This document shows positions 6,485 to 12,598 of a DNA stretch of 12,598 bases, piece after piece. Position 1 is the first letter of the stretch; the number at the start of each line of letters is the position of its first letter. The translations under genes and the position numbers were made by a program. The stretch is from Candidatus Zixiibacteriota bacterium. GTDB taxonomy: Bacteria; Zixibacteria; MSB-5A5; SM1-73. Under the pieces are notes generated by a model that saw only the letters and a program-made list of their open reading frames with translations, ran no database searches and was not told the DNA's origin. Location: positions 1 through 12,598 of the forward strand of contig JAGMBK010000043.1 of the NCBI GenBank assembly GCA_023129805.1, read 5' to 3'.

Positions 6485-6511
6485 CCCCCTCTCCATTTCA
6501 TGGAGAGGGGG
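6485..6511. repeat. Strong GC-rich hairpin (CCCCCTCTCCAT palindrome)
   Basis: CCCCCTCTCCAT (6485-6496) and ATGGAGAGGGGG (6500-6511) form a perfect 12-base-pair stem with a three-base loop. It lies 96 bases after the PHP gene and 73 before dapF. No T-run follows directly, so it is not a textbook intrinsic terminator, but it could act as a 3'-end stabiliser or weak terminator for the PHP transcript. It resembles the CCCCCTCTCC-type intergenic repeats I recall from many bacterial genomes. Confidence 0.7.
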
Positions 6512-6528
6512 AGGTTTTCAGCAAGTCG

Positions 6529-6564
6529 GTTTTTGGCGAACCTGAAGGTTCACCCTCCAAAAAC
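6529..6564. repeat. Header-hairpin repeat just before dapF
   Basis: Outer arms GTTTTTGG (6529-6536) and CCAAAAAC (6557-6564) enclose an inner hairpin GAACC-TGAA-GGTTC (6538-6551). Read on the minus strand it is TTGGAGGGT, then GAACC, loop TTCA, GGTTC, so it is another member of the TTGGAGTGT header family with its own stem sequence. It ends 20 bases before the dapF ATG and could influence translation of dapF if present in the mRNA. Confidence 0.7.
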
Positions 6565-6584
6565 TTTGAAAGTTGAGAAAGAAC

Positions 6585-7436
6585 ATGAAGATTAAATTTA
6601 CGAAAATGCAGGCTCTGGGCAATGATTACATCTATGTCGATTGCTTTAAACAAAAATTAGCTAAAGCTAATCTATCTGATCTGGCGGAAAGGATGTGTAA
6701 TAGGCATTTTGGAGTTGGCGCAGACGGCTTGATTTTGGTGGCACCCGGCAGAGCTCACAAACTCCGAATGATCTTCTATAATCCGGATGGGACAGAGGCG
6801 GAGATGTGTGGCAATGGAATTCGATGCTTTGCCCGCTTTCTTTATGAGCACGGTTTATCCAAAAAGAAGCTTCAAAATATCGAAACCAAAGCCGGGATAA
6901 TCCACACTGAGATAATTAGCACTGGCGATGATTTTCTGATTCGGGTGGATATGGGGAAGCCTATCATGGAGAGGAGGAAGATCCCGGTAAGGGGGAGGGG
7001 AAGATTTTGCATAAATGAACCATTGAATCTAGGCGGGCGAAAAGTAAAAATCATCTCTATCTCTTTGGGAAATCCTCATACGGTGATATTTGTAAAGAGG
7101 GAGTTTAGCCCCCGGTGGCGGAAGATCGGACAGATGGTGGAGAATCATCCCTTCTTTCCTCGAAGGACTAACGTGGAGTTTGTGAAGATTCTGAGCCCGA
7201 AAAGAATCAGACTGAAGATATGGGAAAGAGGAGTAGGGGAGACTTTAGCCTCGGGAACCGGAGCTTCAGCAGCAACCGTAGCCGGCGTGCTTACTAAAAA
7301 ACTTAATCGCAAGGTAACGGCGTTGTTTGACAAAGGTGAGCTTGCCATAGAGTGGAAAAAGCAGGACGGCCACCTTTATATGACTGGTCCAGCTACCTCA
7401 GTTTTTTCTGGGGTGTATAATTATGGTCGAAGATGA
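6585..7436 (+). CDS. dapF: Diaminopimelate epimerase (second catalytic Cys replaced by Ser)
   Basis: The 283-residue protein has the duplicated DapF fold that converts LL- to meso-diaminopimelate for lysine and peptidoglycan. Motifs are KMQALGNDYIYVD (7-19), RHFGVGADGLILV (40-52), NPDGTEAEMCGNGIRC with catalytic Cys75 (66-81), SLGNPHTVIFV (160-170), NVEFVKI, and WERGVGETLASGTGASAATVA (213-233). In well-studied DapF this last motif is ERGxGETxACGTGA with the second catalytic Cys; here the codon is TCG, giving Ser223, and the next usual Cys is also Ser. The length is normal for the family. ATG 6585 is preferred to the TTG at 6573 because homology starts at MKIKFTKMQALGND; the Shine-Dalgarno is weak (GAGAAAG). 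The stop TGA overlaps an ATG (ATGA) of a 20-codon ORF. Confidence 0.93.
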   Translation: MKIKFTKMQALGNDYIYVDCFKQKLAKANLSDLAERMCNRHFGVGADGLILVAPGRAHKLRMIFYNPDGTEAEMCGNGIRCFARFLYEHGLSKKKLQNIETKAGIIHTEIISTGDDFLIRVDMGKPIMERRKIPVRGRGRFCINEPLNLGGRKVKIISISLGNPHTVIFVKREFSPRWRKIGQMVENHPFFPRRTNVEFVKILSPKRIRLKIWERGVGETLASGTGASAATVAGVLTKKLNRKVTALFDKGELAIEWKKQDGHLYMTGPATSVFSGVYNYGRR

Positions 7437-7495
7437 TCATTCGCTACAGACTTTTCTCAGCTAAATTCGATGCAAGGAGGAGAGCCAGAATGTGA
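7433..7495 (+). pseudogene. Possible 20-codon remnant ORF overlapping the dapF stop
   Basis: ATG 7433-7435 overlaps the dapF stop as ATGA, a usual sign of translational coupling. The frame codes for 20 residues rich in Arg (MIIRYRLFSAKFDARRRARM) and ends at a TGA (7493-7495) that is formed by the first bases of the large palindrome at 7494. It may be the beginning of a former downstream gene cut short by repeat insertion, or simply chance. No family can be assigned. Confidence 0.2.
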
Positions 7496-7531
7496 TCACC
7501 AGCACCTAACTTAAGTTAGGTTCTGGTGATC
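7494..7531. repeat. 38-base near-perfect palindrome
   Basis: GATCACCAGCACCTAACTT and AAGTTAGGTTCTGGTGATC are reverse complements except for one position, giving 19-base arms with no loop, centred on CTTAAG. As RNA it would be a long stem after dapF; with no T-run following it is not a clear terminator. Such loopless palindromes can also be protein-binding sites or cruciform-forming repeats. Confidence 0.8.
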
Positions 7532-7618
7532 CTGTAAGTGTCCAATTGGAGTGTTCACCTTTAGGTGAACCGGGTTAAAGCTCACTGTGTTTCGAGAAGT
7601 TTTCCGCAGGATCACCAG
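7523..7618. repeat. Perfect 12-base inverted repeat enclosing a header-hairpin unit
   Basis: CTGGTGATCCTG (7523-7534) and CAGGATCACCAG (7607-7618) are exact reverse complements. They enclose about 72 bases that include the hairpin unit at 7546-7571. The layout is that of a small non-coding inserted element with inverted ends; no transposase is encoded. The left arm is shared with the 38-base palindrome. Confidence 0.6.
7546..7571 (+). repeat. Header-hairpin repeat unit (TTGGAGTGT family)
   Basis: The header TTGGAGTGT (7546-7554) is followed by TCACC, loop TTTA, GGTGA and ACC, so that GTTCACC (7553-7559) pairs with GGTGAAC (7564-7570). Loop and header match the units at 3939-3993, but the stem bases differ while pairing is kept. 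Confidence 0.8.
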
Positions 7619-7624
7619 GACAGG

Positions 7625-7667
7625 CCAGATCAACAAGTAGTTGGGAGTGTCCCGCCTTTGGCGGGAT
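7625..7667 (+). repeat. Header-hairpin repeat unit with shared CCAGATCAAC lead
   Basis: CCAGATCAAC (7625-7634) and the following TTGGGAGTGT (7641-7650) parallel CCAGATCAAC (3922-3931) and TTGGAGTGT (3939-3947), with the same spacing apart from one extra G. The hairpin is TCCCGCC-TTT-GGCGGGA (7650-7666), a 7-base-pair GC-rich stem. Confidence 0.75.
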
Positions 7668-7769
7668 GCAACAGGAAAATTCTCCGTTACACTGGTTTAT
7701 GTATTGAATAAATAATCAATAACCATTAGGTGAACCATAAAAAGGTTCTTTGTTTTCTGAAAGATTTCA

Positions 7770-7818
7770 GGTCAAGCTAAAGTCGTAGATCCCGCTTCGG
7801 CAGGGCTTGACACTCCAG
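7770..7818. repeat. Interspersed 49-base palindromic repeat, copy B
   Basis: This is the second copy of the block at 3877-3925, in the same orientation with 4 differences in 49 bases. The GTCAAGC (7771-7777) and GCTTGAC (7805-7811) arms and the CCGCTTCGG core are kept; one change (GCGG to GCAG) weakens the inner stem. It lies 30 bases before the TATAAT box of the TamB-like gene. Confidence 0.85.
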
Positions 7819-7825
7819 CAGAACC

Positions 7826-7854
7826 TTTTAATCTTTGTTTTTTTTTGATATAAT
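7826..7854 (+). promoter_or_regulatory. Extended -10 promoter for the TamB-like gene
   Basis: A perfect TATAAT (7849-7854) is preceded by TG one base earlier (TGATATAAT), the extended -10 pattern, which explains the poor -35 (TTTTAA, 7826-7831, 17-base spacing). Transcription would start near 7861, giving a leader of about 137 bases before ATG 7998. Confidence 0.5.
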
Positions 7855-7997
7855 CGTATAACCTTAATGGTTAGCCAAAAAGTTTAACATCCTTTCTGTC
7901 CTGCGTGTGAAGACGGGATTACAGGATAATGGAAGTTGTGAATTTTGCAATAAGTAGAAATCAATGAAGTCAAACAAAAGAAAATATTTCTTATTAT

Positions 7998-10900
7998 ATG
8001 AAGAAAAGATTTAAAATTCCTCTCTATCTTGTTTCATTTCTGCTTTTAGCCTGCCTGATCTTTTGGGGGCTTTTCACCCAAACCAGATTGTTAGAGAATC
8101 AAGTCAATCGATTGTTAAAGGTCTTTGTGCAAAGCCAGTATTCGCTTAAGGTACAGGTGGGAGATATCAGCGGGTCCCTCTGGAGGGAGTTAATAGTAAA
8201 GGATTTGACGGTTGATTTTATGCAGGAAGGCACAGAATACAGGATGGCGGAGATTCCATATCTTAAGGTAAATTATCAACTTTCCAATCTCTGGAGAAAA
8301 AAATGGATCTTAGATTCCTTGACCATGGATCGTCCCAGATTTGCCATCACAAAAACGGAGGATGGCAAACTTCTGGTGGTACTTCCTGGCACCGAAGACA
8401 AGGTCATCTCCAAGACAGGATTATTCGATTTCAAGATCGGGAATTTGAAAATCAAAGATGGCTTTCTTGAATATCTTTCCCCTGAAAAACGAACGAACAT
8501 AGATAGCCTGAATCTTGAGATCTCCGTAACTAAAGACAGAGATGGAACCAAAATAAACATCCTTCGGGGTGATTTCACATACCCGCAGAAGGATTTTCTT
8601 TTAAAGAGTTTGGAAGGTTTTTTATGGCTTAAAGGGGACAGTCTATCCATTGAAGAATTGAAGATTAAAACAAAAGATTCGGAAGTGGAGATTTCAGGAA
8701 ATGTGCGTAATCTCCAAGAACCGCAGTTTTCCTTTTCAGTCAAAGCAAAGCCGGTCAATCTGGAGGATATAAAAAAGTTGACCGGCGTGGGTCTTGAGGG
8801 AATCCTGGACGTGGAGGGAACCTGCCAGGGAAATCTCAAAAGATTTGGGGGGAGGGCAACCTTAAATGGCCTGTTTTTCGGAAGAAAATTCGAGCAGTTA
8901 AAGACCCAATATACCTATCAGAACAAAAAGTTTACCTTTTCCTCCATCAGGGGCAAAGTTTTCGGCTCTCCTCTGAATGGAAAGGGAATGTTTAATTTCA
9001 GAAAAATACCAGAGGAGTATGAATTCGAGGGGCAGGTGAAGAATCTTGATCTGAACAATATCGTCTTTGGAAGTCTTTTCACTGATTTTTCCGGAGACAT
9101 TCGCATGCAGGGAAAGTCCACTTCAGAAAGAGAATTGTTTATGCAGGCGGAGATAAATCTGCAAAATGGAAGAATTGAGCAATACAGTTTCAACGCGGCT
9201 AAAGGGGTTATGGACATTACCACCAACGCCGTGCTCTTTCATCCTCAGTTTCAATTGCGTTACAAGAATACCGGCGTGGCCTTGACCGGCGAACTACAAT
9301 ATAACGGAGAAATCGATATAGATGCCTGGGTGAATTTCATGGACTTAAGAGATTTCTGGAACCAGATATTCTTAAAGGAGATGAGAGGGAGGGGTCGAGC
9401 CTTCGTAAACATCAGCGGAAAGACCGAGGATTTTGATATCAAAGGAGAGTTCACATCAGACTCTTGCTATGTTTATCAACTGTATAGTTCAGATGCAAGA
9501 GTTGACCTCAATATTGCTAACTTCCTCACTAAACAAAAAGGTGAGGTTTTTGTCCGCTTTTTGGATGGAGAAGCCTGGGGAGTGCAATATGACAGCCTGA
9601 TCTCCAGGATAAAGATAGAGGATCAGTTGTTCAAAATAGACTCTGCCCATTTGGGAAACCCATACGTGGGATTAGAAGCCTGGGGTGAGTTAGACATTTC
9701 CCAAACTCCTCAAACACTGTTGATCTATGAGATGTCGTTAGATTATCGAGGAAATCGCCTGGAATCCTTTTCACCCACAGTGATCGACATCGACACCCAT
9801 AAAGTCCGAATAAGGAAGTTTGTTCTTTCCGGCAAGACAGGCGAAATCGATGTTTCAGGTGACATCGACTACCAGGAGAGAATGGATCTTGCCATAAAGG
9901 TATCCGGACTGGACATTGCTCCCTGGGCCGGGCTTTTGAGTTCCGAACCAATAGAGGGGACGCTTTCCCTTGAAGCTTTCTTGCAAGGAGATTTTTCCAG
10001 TCCACAAATTGATATGAAAGGGGAAATCCAGCAACTTGAGTTCAAAGGTATGGAGTTGGGACATCTGAAAACGGATCTATCATATAAAGAAAGGCAACTG
10101 GAGGTTAAAAATCTTGCGGTGACCGACACGGACTGGGAGTATAACCTGAGTGGTTTTTTACCGCTGGACTTATCCTTCGTTTCAGTAGAGCAAAGAGTTT
10201 TGGAAAAACCCCAGAATTTCCGCTTTTCTGCGAAAGGAAAACGGCTTGAGCTGATCAGATTGTTTATCCCGGATATCGAATATCTGACAGGAGATTTCGA
10301 AGGTGACTTAAAGATCTCCGGAAGCCTGCTTCATCCTCAGTTTGACGGAAAGATGACCCTGAAGGATGGGAGCTTGAAGTTTGTTCAGTTGGCTGATCCG
10401 GTGGAAGAGCTGGTGGTGGAGATGAGGATGAAAAACGAAAATCTTATCTTAGACAAAGTGAGCGGCTTTATGGAGCACGGGGGGAGGGAAGAGGATAATC
10501 TCTTCAAGAAAATGTGGAAAGTTTTTTCCCCGGGGAAAAAAGTAAGAGGGGAGGTGACCGGGTTTGGAACAATAAACCTGAAAGACATACACAGCATCGA
10601 GTACGATCTATACTTTTCGGGAGATAAAGTCCCTATAAATTATGAGTATACAGACCTTTCGGCCATAGCCGACCTGAGCCTGGAGATAGCTGGAAAATTT
10701 CCACCTTTGGTCACAGCCCAGATATCCTTCTCCGAGCTTTTTTACCGTGAGCCTTTTTCCACCTCTGGCTCGCAAGCCTCTCTTCCCCCCAGCCACAAAG
10801 AAGAGGACTTGTGGGACTGGAGTCTGGACGTCTCCGCTGCAAACAATTGCTGGATCATCAATGATGACGTAAACTTGGAATTCCAAGGGGACGTCTTGGT

Positions 10901-11591
10901 GTTGCGTGAGGGAGGCAAGCTTAAGATTTTGGGTAACCTGGAGACTATTCGAGGGAAGTATTTTCTTTACGGAACCAAGTTTAAAATTGAAAAAGGATCT
11001 TTCTTCTTTGATAACGTGGAGAGAATTGATCCAAAAATCGATTTTTCGGTGTCCACCAGACTATGGGGAGGATCGTCAGCTTCGTCAGGAAGTGGTAGCC
11101 TTTTGAGCACCGGCTCAACTGATGAAATCAAGTTGGCTATCGGTGGCACCATCTCTGAGCCTGAAGTGAAACCAGCGCCAGGTTCGCCATATTCCAAGGA
11201 AGATGTCCTGGGACTTTTAGCTTTTCAAAGAGGCATCGCCTCTGTGGATTCGGTGGGGATGGGAAGCTTGTTTCAGGAGAGGGTGATCAAGAGCTTGGGA
11301 GGCGCCTATAGTAGCAGGTTTTTGGAAAATATTGCCGGACAGACCCTGGGGGTGGAGACTTTCGAGATCATCCCCACCTGGAGCGAAAAATTCAGGCTTA
11401 CCGACGCTCAGATCACCATCGGAAAGTACATCTCCGATAAAGTCTATCTTCGCTACACCCGCCGTCTTTCTCAGTCCAGCGGACAGGAGACAGGTGTGGA
11501 ATACAGATTGAATAAACATCTTCTTCTGGAGGGGCGTAAAGATAAGCTGGGACTTTTCCATTTTGGATTAAATCTGCACTGGGAATATTAA
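7998..11591 (+). CDS. tamB: TamB-like (AsmA superfamily, DUF490) envelope protein
   Basis: The 1197-residue protein has an N-terminal signal anchor (about residues 7-26, IPLYLVSFLLLACLIFWGLF) after a Lys/Arg start. A very long series of beta-strand-rich repeats follows, typical of TamB/AsmA/YhdP bridge proteins, with recurring forms such as LKIKDGFLEY, LDVEGTCQG, IEGTLSLEAFLQGDF and DLKISGSLLHPQFDGKMTLKDG. The C-terminal DUF490 domain (roughly the last 300 residues) includes LGNLETIRGKYFLYGTKFKI, then YSKEDVLGLLAFQRG, LGVETFEIIP and ITIGKYISDKVYLRYTRRLS, ending FHFGLNLHWEY. TamB proteins are anchored in the inner membrane and span the periplasm; with an Omp85 partner they help insert outer-membrane proteins, and related proteins carry phospholipids between membranes. 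The Omp85 gene 118 bases downstream agrees with this. No strong Shine-Dalgarno precedes ATG 7998. Length is normal for the family. Confidence 0.92.
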   Translation: MKKRFKIPLYLVSFLLLACLIFWGLFTQTRLLENQVNRLLKVFVQSQYSLKVQVGDISGSLWRELIVKDLTVDFMQEGTEYRMAEIPYLKVNYQLSNLWRKKWILDSLTMDRPRFAITKTEDGKLLVVLPGTEDKVISKTGLFDFKIGNLKIKDGFLEYLSPEKRTNIDSLNLEISVTKDRDGTKINILRGDFTYPQKDFLLKSLEGFLWLKGDSLSIEELKIKTKDSEVEISGNVRNLQEPQFSFSVKAKPVNLEDIKKLTGVGLEGILDVEGTCQGNLKRFGGRATLNGLFFGRKFEQLKTQYTYQNKKFTFSSIRGKVFGSPLNGKGMFNFRKIPEEYEFEGQVKNLDLNNIVFGSLFTDFSGDIRMQGKSTSERELFMQAEINLQNGRIEQYSFNAAKGVMDITTNAVLFHPQFQLRYKNTGVALTGELQYNGEIDIDAWVNFMDLRDFWNQIFLKEMRGRGRAFVNISGKTEDFDIKGEFTSDSCYVYQLYSSDARVDLNIANFLTKQKGEVFVRFLDGEAWGVQYDSLISRIKIEDQLFKIDSAHLGNPYVGLEAWGELDISQTPQTLLIYEMSLDYRGNRLESFSPTVIDIDTHKVRIRKFVLSGKTGEIDVSGDIDYQERMDLAIKVSGLDIAPWAGLLSSEPIEGTLSLEAFLQGDFSSPQIDMKGEIQQLEFKGMELGHLKTDLSYKERQLEVKNLAVTDTDWEYNLSGFLPLDLSFVSVEQRVLEKPQNFRFSAKGKRLELIRLFIPDIEYLTGDFEGDLKISGSLLHPQFDGKMTLKDGSLKFVQLADPVEELVVEMRMKNENLILDKVSGFMEHGGREEDNLFKKMWKVFSPGKKVRGEVTGFGTINLKDIHSIEYDLYFSGDKVPINYEYTDLSAIADLSLEIAGKFPPLVTAQISFSELFYREPFSTSGSQASLPPSHKEEDLWDWSLDVSAANNCWIINDDVNLEFQGDVLVLREGGKLKILGNLETIRGKYFLYGTKFKIEKGSFFFDNVERIDPKIDFSVSTRLWGGSSASSGSGSLLSTGSTDEIKLAIGGTISEPEVKPAPGSPYSKEDVLGLLAFQRGIASVDSVGMGSLFQERVIKSLGGAYSSRFLENIAGQTLGVETFEIIPTWSEKFRLTDAQITIGKYISDKVYLRYTRRLSQSSGQETGVEYRLNKHLLLEGRKDKLGLFHFGLNLHWEY

Positions 11592-11635
11592 ACACATTTT
11601 GCATTTGGATAAAAATCCGCAGGCAAACTTCCATG

Positions 11636-11663
11636 TTGTTCAATGCTACATCTTTACTATAAA
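11636..11663 (+). promoter_or_regulatory. Possible promoter between the TamB-like and Omp85 genes
   Basis: TTGTTC (11636-11641) and TATAAA (11658-11663) with 16-base spacing lie about 45 bases before the Omp85 ATG. The -10 is good and the -35 weak. The gene could also be read through from the TamB-like gene, as no terminator is visible in between. Confidence 0.3.
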
Positions 11664-11709
11664 AGAAATTGTCGATAGAATAACTGACTTTAAAACCTGA
11701 GAAACCTCT

Positions 11710-12598
11710 ATGGTCAACATCTTTACAAAAAGATTTCTCCATCTTGTTCTTATCTTGGTTGGATTTATTATTTTCGGGACACCTTCTCTGGTACACAGTC
11801 AGAAAAAACCAATCATTGAGAAAATAATAGTGGGAGGAAACCGCTATTTCTCCGACGGCAAAATTAAAGACCAGATGAGCCTCAAGCAGAACAAATGGTA
11901 TAACCTTTTCAAAAAAAGAAGATTCAGCCTCAAAAGGGCAGAACTGGATCAAGCTTCCATCAATTCGCTATATAATATGCATGGATTCTTGGAGGCGAAG
12001 TGTGAAATTAACGCGGAGAAGAAGAAAAACAGTTGCCTGGTAAAAGTGAAGATAAAGGAGGGTCCACAGACTAAGTTAGGGAACATCATCTTGCAAGGAG
12101 GATTGCCTGAGTTTGAGGAGAAGGCAAAAAAAGAGATGAAATCCTTGAAGAGGGATGAACCTTTTAACTGGACCAAATTGTATGGGGTGGCTTTCAACAT
12201 CAAGACCATCTGTGCGAATAACGGTTATCCCTATGCGGATGTTCAAATTCTTGTGTCGGAAACAGAAGAGAGGTTCATCTCGGACGTGACTTTTAAGGTA
12301 GGTGATGACAAAAAGGTTTTTTTCGGAAAGGTCGCCTATGAGGGATTGAATCTCACCAAACAGAATGTGGCTTCACGGGAGCTGACCATAAAAGAGGGGG
12401 AAGTCTATTCCAGAGAGAAGATCATGGATAGCCAGCAGAGGGTTTACTCCACCAGGCTTTTCAGCTATATCACCTTGAAGGCTAAGAATGTGGAGCAGAA
12501 ACCGGATAAACCGGATTTCGTCCTGAGGGTGATAGAGAAAAAGCCGAATTATGTCGGCGCCAGGGTGGAGCTGGCGCAAAATCAACCCCAATCGGTAA
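11710..12598 (+). CDS. Omp85-family outer-membrane protein (TamA/BamA-like), N-terminal part
   Basis: This frame starts at ATG 11710 and is open to the window end (296 codons seen); the terminal TAA of the window is out of frame, so the gene continues. Residues 1-30 look like a signal peptide (KRFLHLVLILVGFIIFG, cleavage probably after VHS). Three POTRA-type repeats follow, at about 33-130 (IIEKIIVGGNRYFSDGKI, then YNMHGFLEAKCEI), 131-211 (ANNGYPYADVQI, FKVGDDKKVFFGKVAYEG) and 212-277 (LTIKEGEVYSREKIMDSQQR, YSTRLFSYITL). The segment after residue 278, KPNYVGARVELAQN, should lead into the beta-barrel. POTRA domains bind client proteins in the periplasm. Adjacency to a TamB-like gene favours a TamA-type partner over BamA, although in Proteobacteria tamA usually comes before tamB. 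The ribosome binding site is weak. Confidence 0.88.
   Translation, partial: MVNIFTKRFLHLVLILVGFIIFGTPSLVHSQKKPIIEKIIVGGNRYFSDGKIKDQMSLKQNKWYNLFKKRRFSLKRAELDQASINSLYNMHGFLEAKCEINAEKKKNSCLVKVKIKEGPQTKLGNIILQGGLPEFEEKAKKEMKSLKRDEPFNWTKLYGVAFNIKTICANNGYPYADVQILVSETEERFISDVTFKVGDDKKVFFGKVAYEGLNLTKQNVASRELTIKEGEVYSREKIMDSQQRVYSTRLFSYITLKAKNVEQKPDKPDFVLRVIEKKPNYVGARVELAQNQPQSV

Larger units (their letters stand above)
7437..7997. other. 561-base intergenic region filled with repeat modules
   Basis: The gap between dapF and the TamB-like gene holds, in order, a 38-base palindrome, a header-hairpin unit inside a 12-base inverted repeat, a second header-hairpin unit, the second copy of the 49-base repeat, and a promoter. 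Two parts, 7672-7769 and 7862-7997, show no repeat or convincing gene. The latter contains ATCCT/AGGAT ends that could pair loosely in the mRNA leader. Confidence 0.7.

Noticed and set aside
6485..6511. Intrinsic terminator for the PHP gene
   Set aside because: The stem is strong but the sequence after it (AGGTTTTC) has no proper T-run, so it is listed as a repeat hairpin instead.
7962..8012. 16-codon ORF overlapping the start of the TamB-like gene
   Set aside because: No ribosome binding site and no conserved feature; it probably occurs by chance in an A-rich leader.

Overview
The window is a stretch of bacterial chromosome of moderate GC with seven complete protein genes clearly recognisable by family, one complete small membrane-protein gene, and two genes cut by the window edges. 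TamB and Omp85 proteins mean a Gram-negative, double-membrane cell, and DapF points to lysine/diaminopimelate synthesis. The Bacteroides-like serine palmitoyltransferase and the many modular intergenic hairpin repeats fit an uncultured lineage near the FCB group (for example Zixibacteria-like). That placement is an inference from recalled protein and repeat styles, not a measured one.

Left half (1-5388) is read leftward. From right to left it holds a small membrane protein, a divergent ketol-acid reductoisomerase-like protein, a SPOUT RNA 2'-O-methyltransferase, a serine palmitoyltransferase-type alpha-oxoamine synthase, a GNAT-like acyltransferase, and the start of a YbjQ-family gene. Good sigma70-type promoters lie before the reductoisomerase-like gene and before the oxoamine synthase. 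The oxoamine synthase and the GNAT protein look like two steps of a bacterial sphingolipid (ceramide) pathway.

Right half (5741-12598) is read rightward. It holds a PHP-domain metal-dependent hydrolase, dapF, a 561-base intergenic region packed with repeats, a large TamB-like protein, and the N-terminal part of an Omp85 (TamA/BamA-like) protein. The last two probably work together in outer-membrane protein or lipid transport.

The most unusual points are as follows. (1) The reductoisomerase-like protein keeps the overall KARI fold motifs but has lost several catalytic residues. (2) A family of hairpin repeats has a constant TTGGAGTGT header and constant loop but stems of different sequence that still pair. 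One copy supplies the last five codons and the stop of the reductoisomerase-like gene. (3) DapF has Ser where the second catalytic Cys is expected. (4) There is a likely sphingolipid gene pair. (5) Two very short ORFs have good translation signals or suggestive positions. No tRNA, rRNA, CRISPR array or insertion sequence with a transposase was seen.
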